From Clostridium_AD sp036569345 (GTDB lineage Bacteria; Bacillota; Clostridia; Clostridiales; Clostridiaceae), in assembly GCF_036569345.1 (NCBI RefSeq), contig NZ_DATCQT010000018.1:58800-122799 (forward strand): a DNA stretch of 64,000 nucleotides, written 5' to 3'. Made by a program: the position numbers and the translations under genes. The notes under the pieces were generated by a model. That model was not told the origin of the DNA and did no database searches. It saw only the letters and a program-made list of their open reading frames with translations. Below, in pieces: positions 62,913-64,000 of the stretch; the stretch's first letter is position 1; each line of letters begins with the position of its first letter.

Positions 62913-63236
62913 GTATTATCTCTCCTAACTCCTAGTATTAAAAATAATTACTTTATTTAAATTAGTTTTCAACTATAAAAAAAATTTCAATATCAAAAGT
63001 TTATTAATAAAACTTTAACAAATGAGTTTTTCACAGACAAATTCTATTTTACAACAAATTCTATTTTACAACAAATTTATATTAATTACATCATTTATTT
63101 TTTAAATATGATAATAAAGAAAATAAGATATGCTTATAGGCATATCTTATTTTTATCATAAATGTGCAGCTTCTATTATTAATAAATTCCTACCTAATGA
63201 AGATAGTTGATATAGAATATGACAAAATAGTAATGC
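62913..63236. other. 324-bp spacer with a short direct repeat and a terminator
   Basis: No coding frame is visible. It contains a 16-bp direct repeat acaaattctattttac at 63037-63052 and 63054-63069 and the terminator at 63121-63155. It must also hold the asparaginase promoter, which I cannot define with confidence. Confidence 0.55.
63121..63155. terminator. terminator downstream of the 67-residue gene
   Basis: A perfect 13-bp stem, aaataagatatgc with gcatatcttattt, loop ttatag. T-rich runs follow on both strands (TTTTATC on plus, TCTTTATT on minus). Confidence 0.8.
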
Positions 63237-63440
63237 TTACAATTTATTTTTTAAATATTCAAACAAGTTCTTTTCTATTTCATCTGCTTCATTATCATCT
63301 AATGTTATATATTGTAAATGACCATCTAATGCCTTAATTTCAATTTTCCCTATTTCTTGACCAGTGATTTTATCAATATCACGTTCAAATTTCATTATTT
63401 TATAACCTTCACTTAAAAATTTTTCTCTTTCGAATGACAT
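63237..63440 (-). CDS. 67-residue acidic protein of unknown function
   Basis: Small soluble protein, MSFEREKFLSEGYKIMKFE at the start and an acidic, helical C-terminus (DDNEADEIEKNLFEYLKNKL). No membrane segment, cysteine or known motif is visible. The ATG at 63440 has GGAG nine bases upstream; the adjacent TTG is less likely. A terminator follows about 80 bases downstream. I do not recognise a family. Confidence 0.7.
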   Translation of the reverse strand: MSFEREKFLSEGYKIMKFERDIDKITGQEIGKIEIKALDGHLQYITLDDNEADEIEKNLFEYLKNKL

Positions 63441-63487
63441 CAAAACACGCTCCTTTTTTATTTATAAAAGTACATTATAATTTTATT

Positions 63488-63598
63488 CTAATTCCTTCTT
63501 TCTTTTTTCACACTTTTCTGTTTATCGCTAGCATCTGTTCTTTTAGTACCAATATTAACCTCTTGACCATTAACTTCACTTTTTTTGCCCTTTTGCAT
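63488..63598 (-). CDS. 36-residue basic hydrophilic peptide, unknown
   Basis: Short frame from the ATG at 63598 with GGAG ten bases upstream. The product is strongly basic (begins MQKGKKSEVNGQ, ends SVKKERRN) with no hydrophobic segment. Its NGQEVNIGTKRTD segment resembles NSNINVKRDN in the next upstream peptide, so the two may be paralogues. It could be a DNA-binding or spore-associated peptide, but that is only a guess. Confidence 0.55.
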   Translation of the reverse strand: MQKGKKSEVNGQEVNIGTKRTDASDKQKSVKKERRN

Positions 63599-63653
63599 AT
63601 TATTGTCGCTCCTTTAAATATTATTTTTCTTAAAATAATTATAATTTTATTCT

Positions 63654-63797
63654 CTAGTCAATGGTTTCTCCATTGAAATTCTCATATAAAGATGGTTTTT
63701 TCTTATCTCCTTTACTTTTCTTAGGTTTACTAATATTGTCACGTTTAACATTAATATTACTGTTTTTGCTACCTCCAACATGTTGATGATCAGGCAT
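63654..63797 (-). CDS. 47-residue basic hydrophilic peptide, unknown
   Basis: Short frame from the ATG at 63797 with GGGAG nine bases upstream. The product begins MPDHQHVGGSKNSNINVKR, has a lysine-rich middle (KPKKSKGDKKKP) and ends LYENFNGETID. It has no hydrophobic segment. It lies 56 bases upstream of the similar 36-residue peptide gene in the same orientation. Family unknown. Confidence 0.55.
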   Translation of the reverse strand: MPDHQHVGGSKNSNINVKRDNISKPKKSKGDKKKPSLYENFNGETID

Positions 63798-64000
63798 AGT
63801 TTAAAACTCCCTTCAATTAAATTTTATTATATTTTAAGCTCATTTGATAATTATATTTTTAAATTCTTTAATCTCACTTTATTATTTTCTCTCTATGTAA
63901 TATTTATTATACCCATCAAACTTATTTAAATTTATTTTAATATTCCTTAATTGATTAATATTTCTTTATATATGTAATATTAATTTACATATAATTAATA
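63798..64000. other. AT-rich right edge without a visible gene
   Basis: About 200 bases of very AT-rich sequence. A short inverted repeat, tatatgtaa with ttacatata, lies at about 63970-63991. No promoter or coding frame can be supported. Confidence 0.5.

Noticed and set aside
63037..63069. 16-bp direct repeat as an attachment site
   Set aside because: The copies are 17 bp apart with nothing between them. This is a simple tandem duplication.

Overview
The window is AT-rich (roughly 30% GC) and carries a housekeeping gene order typical of an endospore-forming Clostridium (cluster I, low-GC Firmicute). The pointers are spoVM, ylbJ, remA, codY, an ackA-pta pair, a PASTA-domain kinase prkC, and the blocks dxr-rseP-ispG, smc-ftsY-ylxM-ffh-rpsP-khpA-rimM-trmD-rplS and remA-gmk-rpoZ-coaBC-priA-def-fmt-rsmB-rlmN-prpC-prkC-rsgA-rpe-thiN. 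Nearly everything is on the minus strand, so transcription runs from high to low coordinates. I see no rRNA, tRNA, CRISPR array, intact transposase or prophage.

Layout in transcription order. 63.8-61.9 kb: three small unknown genes and a cytoplasmic asparaginase. 61.8-59 kb: a purine permease and a DapL-like aminotransferase. 58.8-44.5 kb: a long operon from yicC to thiN for nucleotide and coenzyme A synthesis, initiation Met-tRNA formylation and deformylation, rRNA methylation, replication restart, Ser/Thr kinase/phosphatase signalling and ribosome assembly. 44.4-43.3 kb: a small membrane protein, the 22-codon spoVM, divergent rpmB and an Asp23-family gene. 43.3-37.8 kb: fakA, recG, rsmD, coaD and a coiled-coil protein, facing ylbJ and tmcAL on the plus strand. 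35.1-28.1 kb: pta-ackA, yceD-rpmF, plsX-acpP-rnc, a radical SAM gene and a tiny membrane peptide. 28-17 kb: smc to rnhB. 16.9-13.7 kb: an irregular accessory block. 13.7-0 kb: comM, dprA, topA, codY, rpsB, tsf, pyrH, frr, uppS, cdsA, dxr, rseP and the start of ispG.

The accessory block between rnhB and comM is the least ordinary part. It holds a GT4 glycosyltransferase gene broken by one base at a nine-A tract, a second glycosyltransferase reduced to a C-terminal scrap, a small one-pass membrane protein, decayed coding scraps, yraN on the opposite strand to its neighbours, and a 72-bp degenerate copy of an internal piece of comM. This looks like an insertion and rearrangement scar.

Many gene starts were moved to the codon that has a correctly spaced Shine-Dalgarno site; for codY, rplS, khpA, rpsP, ffh, rpmB and others this also restores the family N-terminus. 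Nine promoters with 17 or 18 bp spacers and about nineteen terminator hairpins are listed. Several hairpins contain the stop codon of the gene they end. I did not find a clearly new multi-gene system. The best candidates for undescribed biology are the small-protein genes, a leader before yceD with competing pairings, and the slippage-prone glycosyltransferase.
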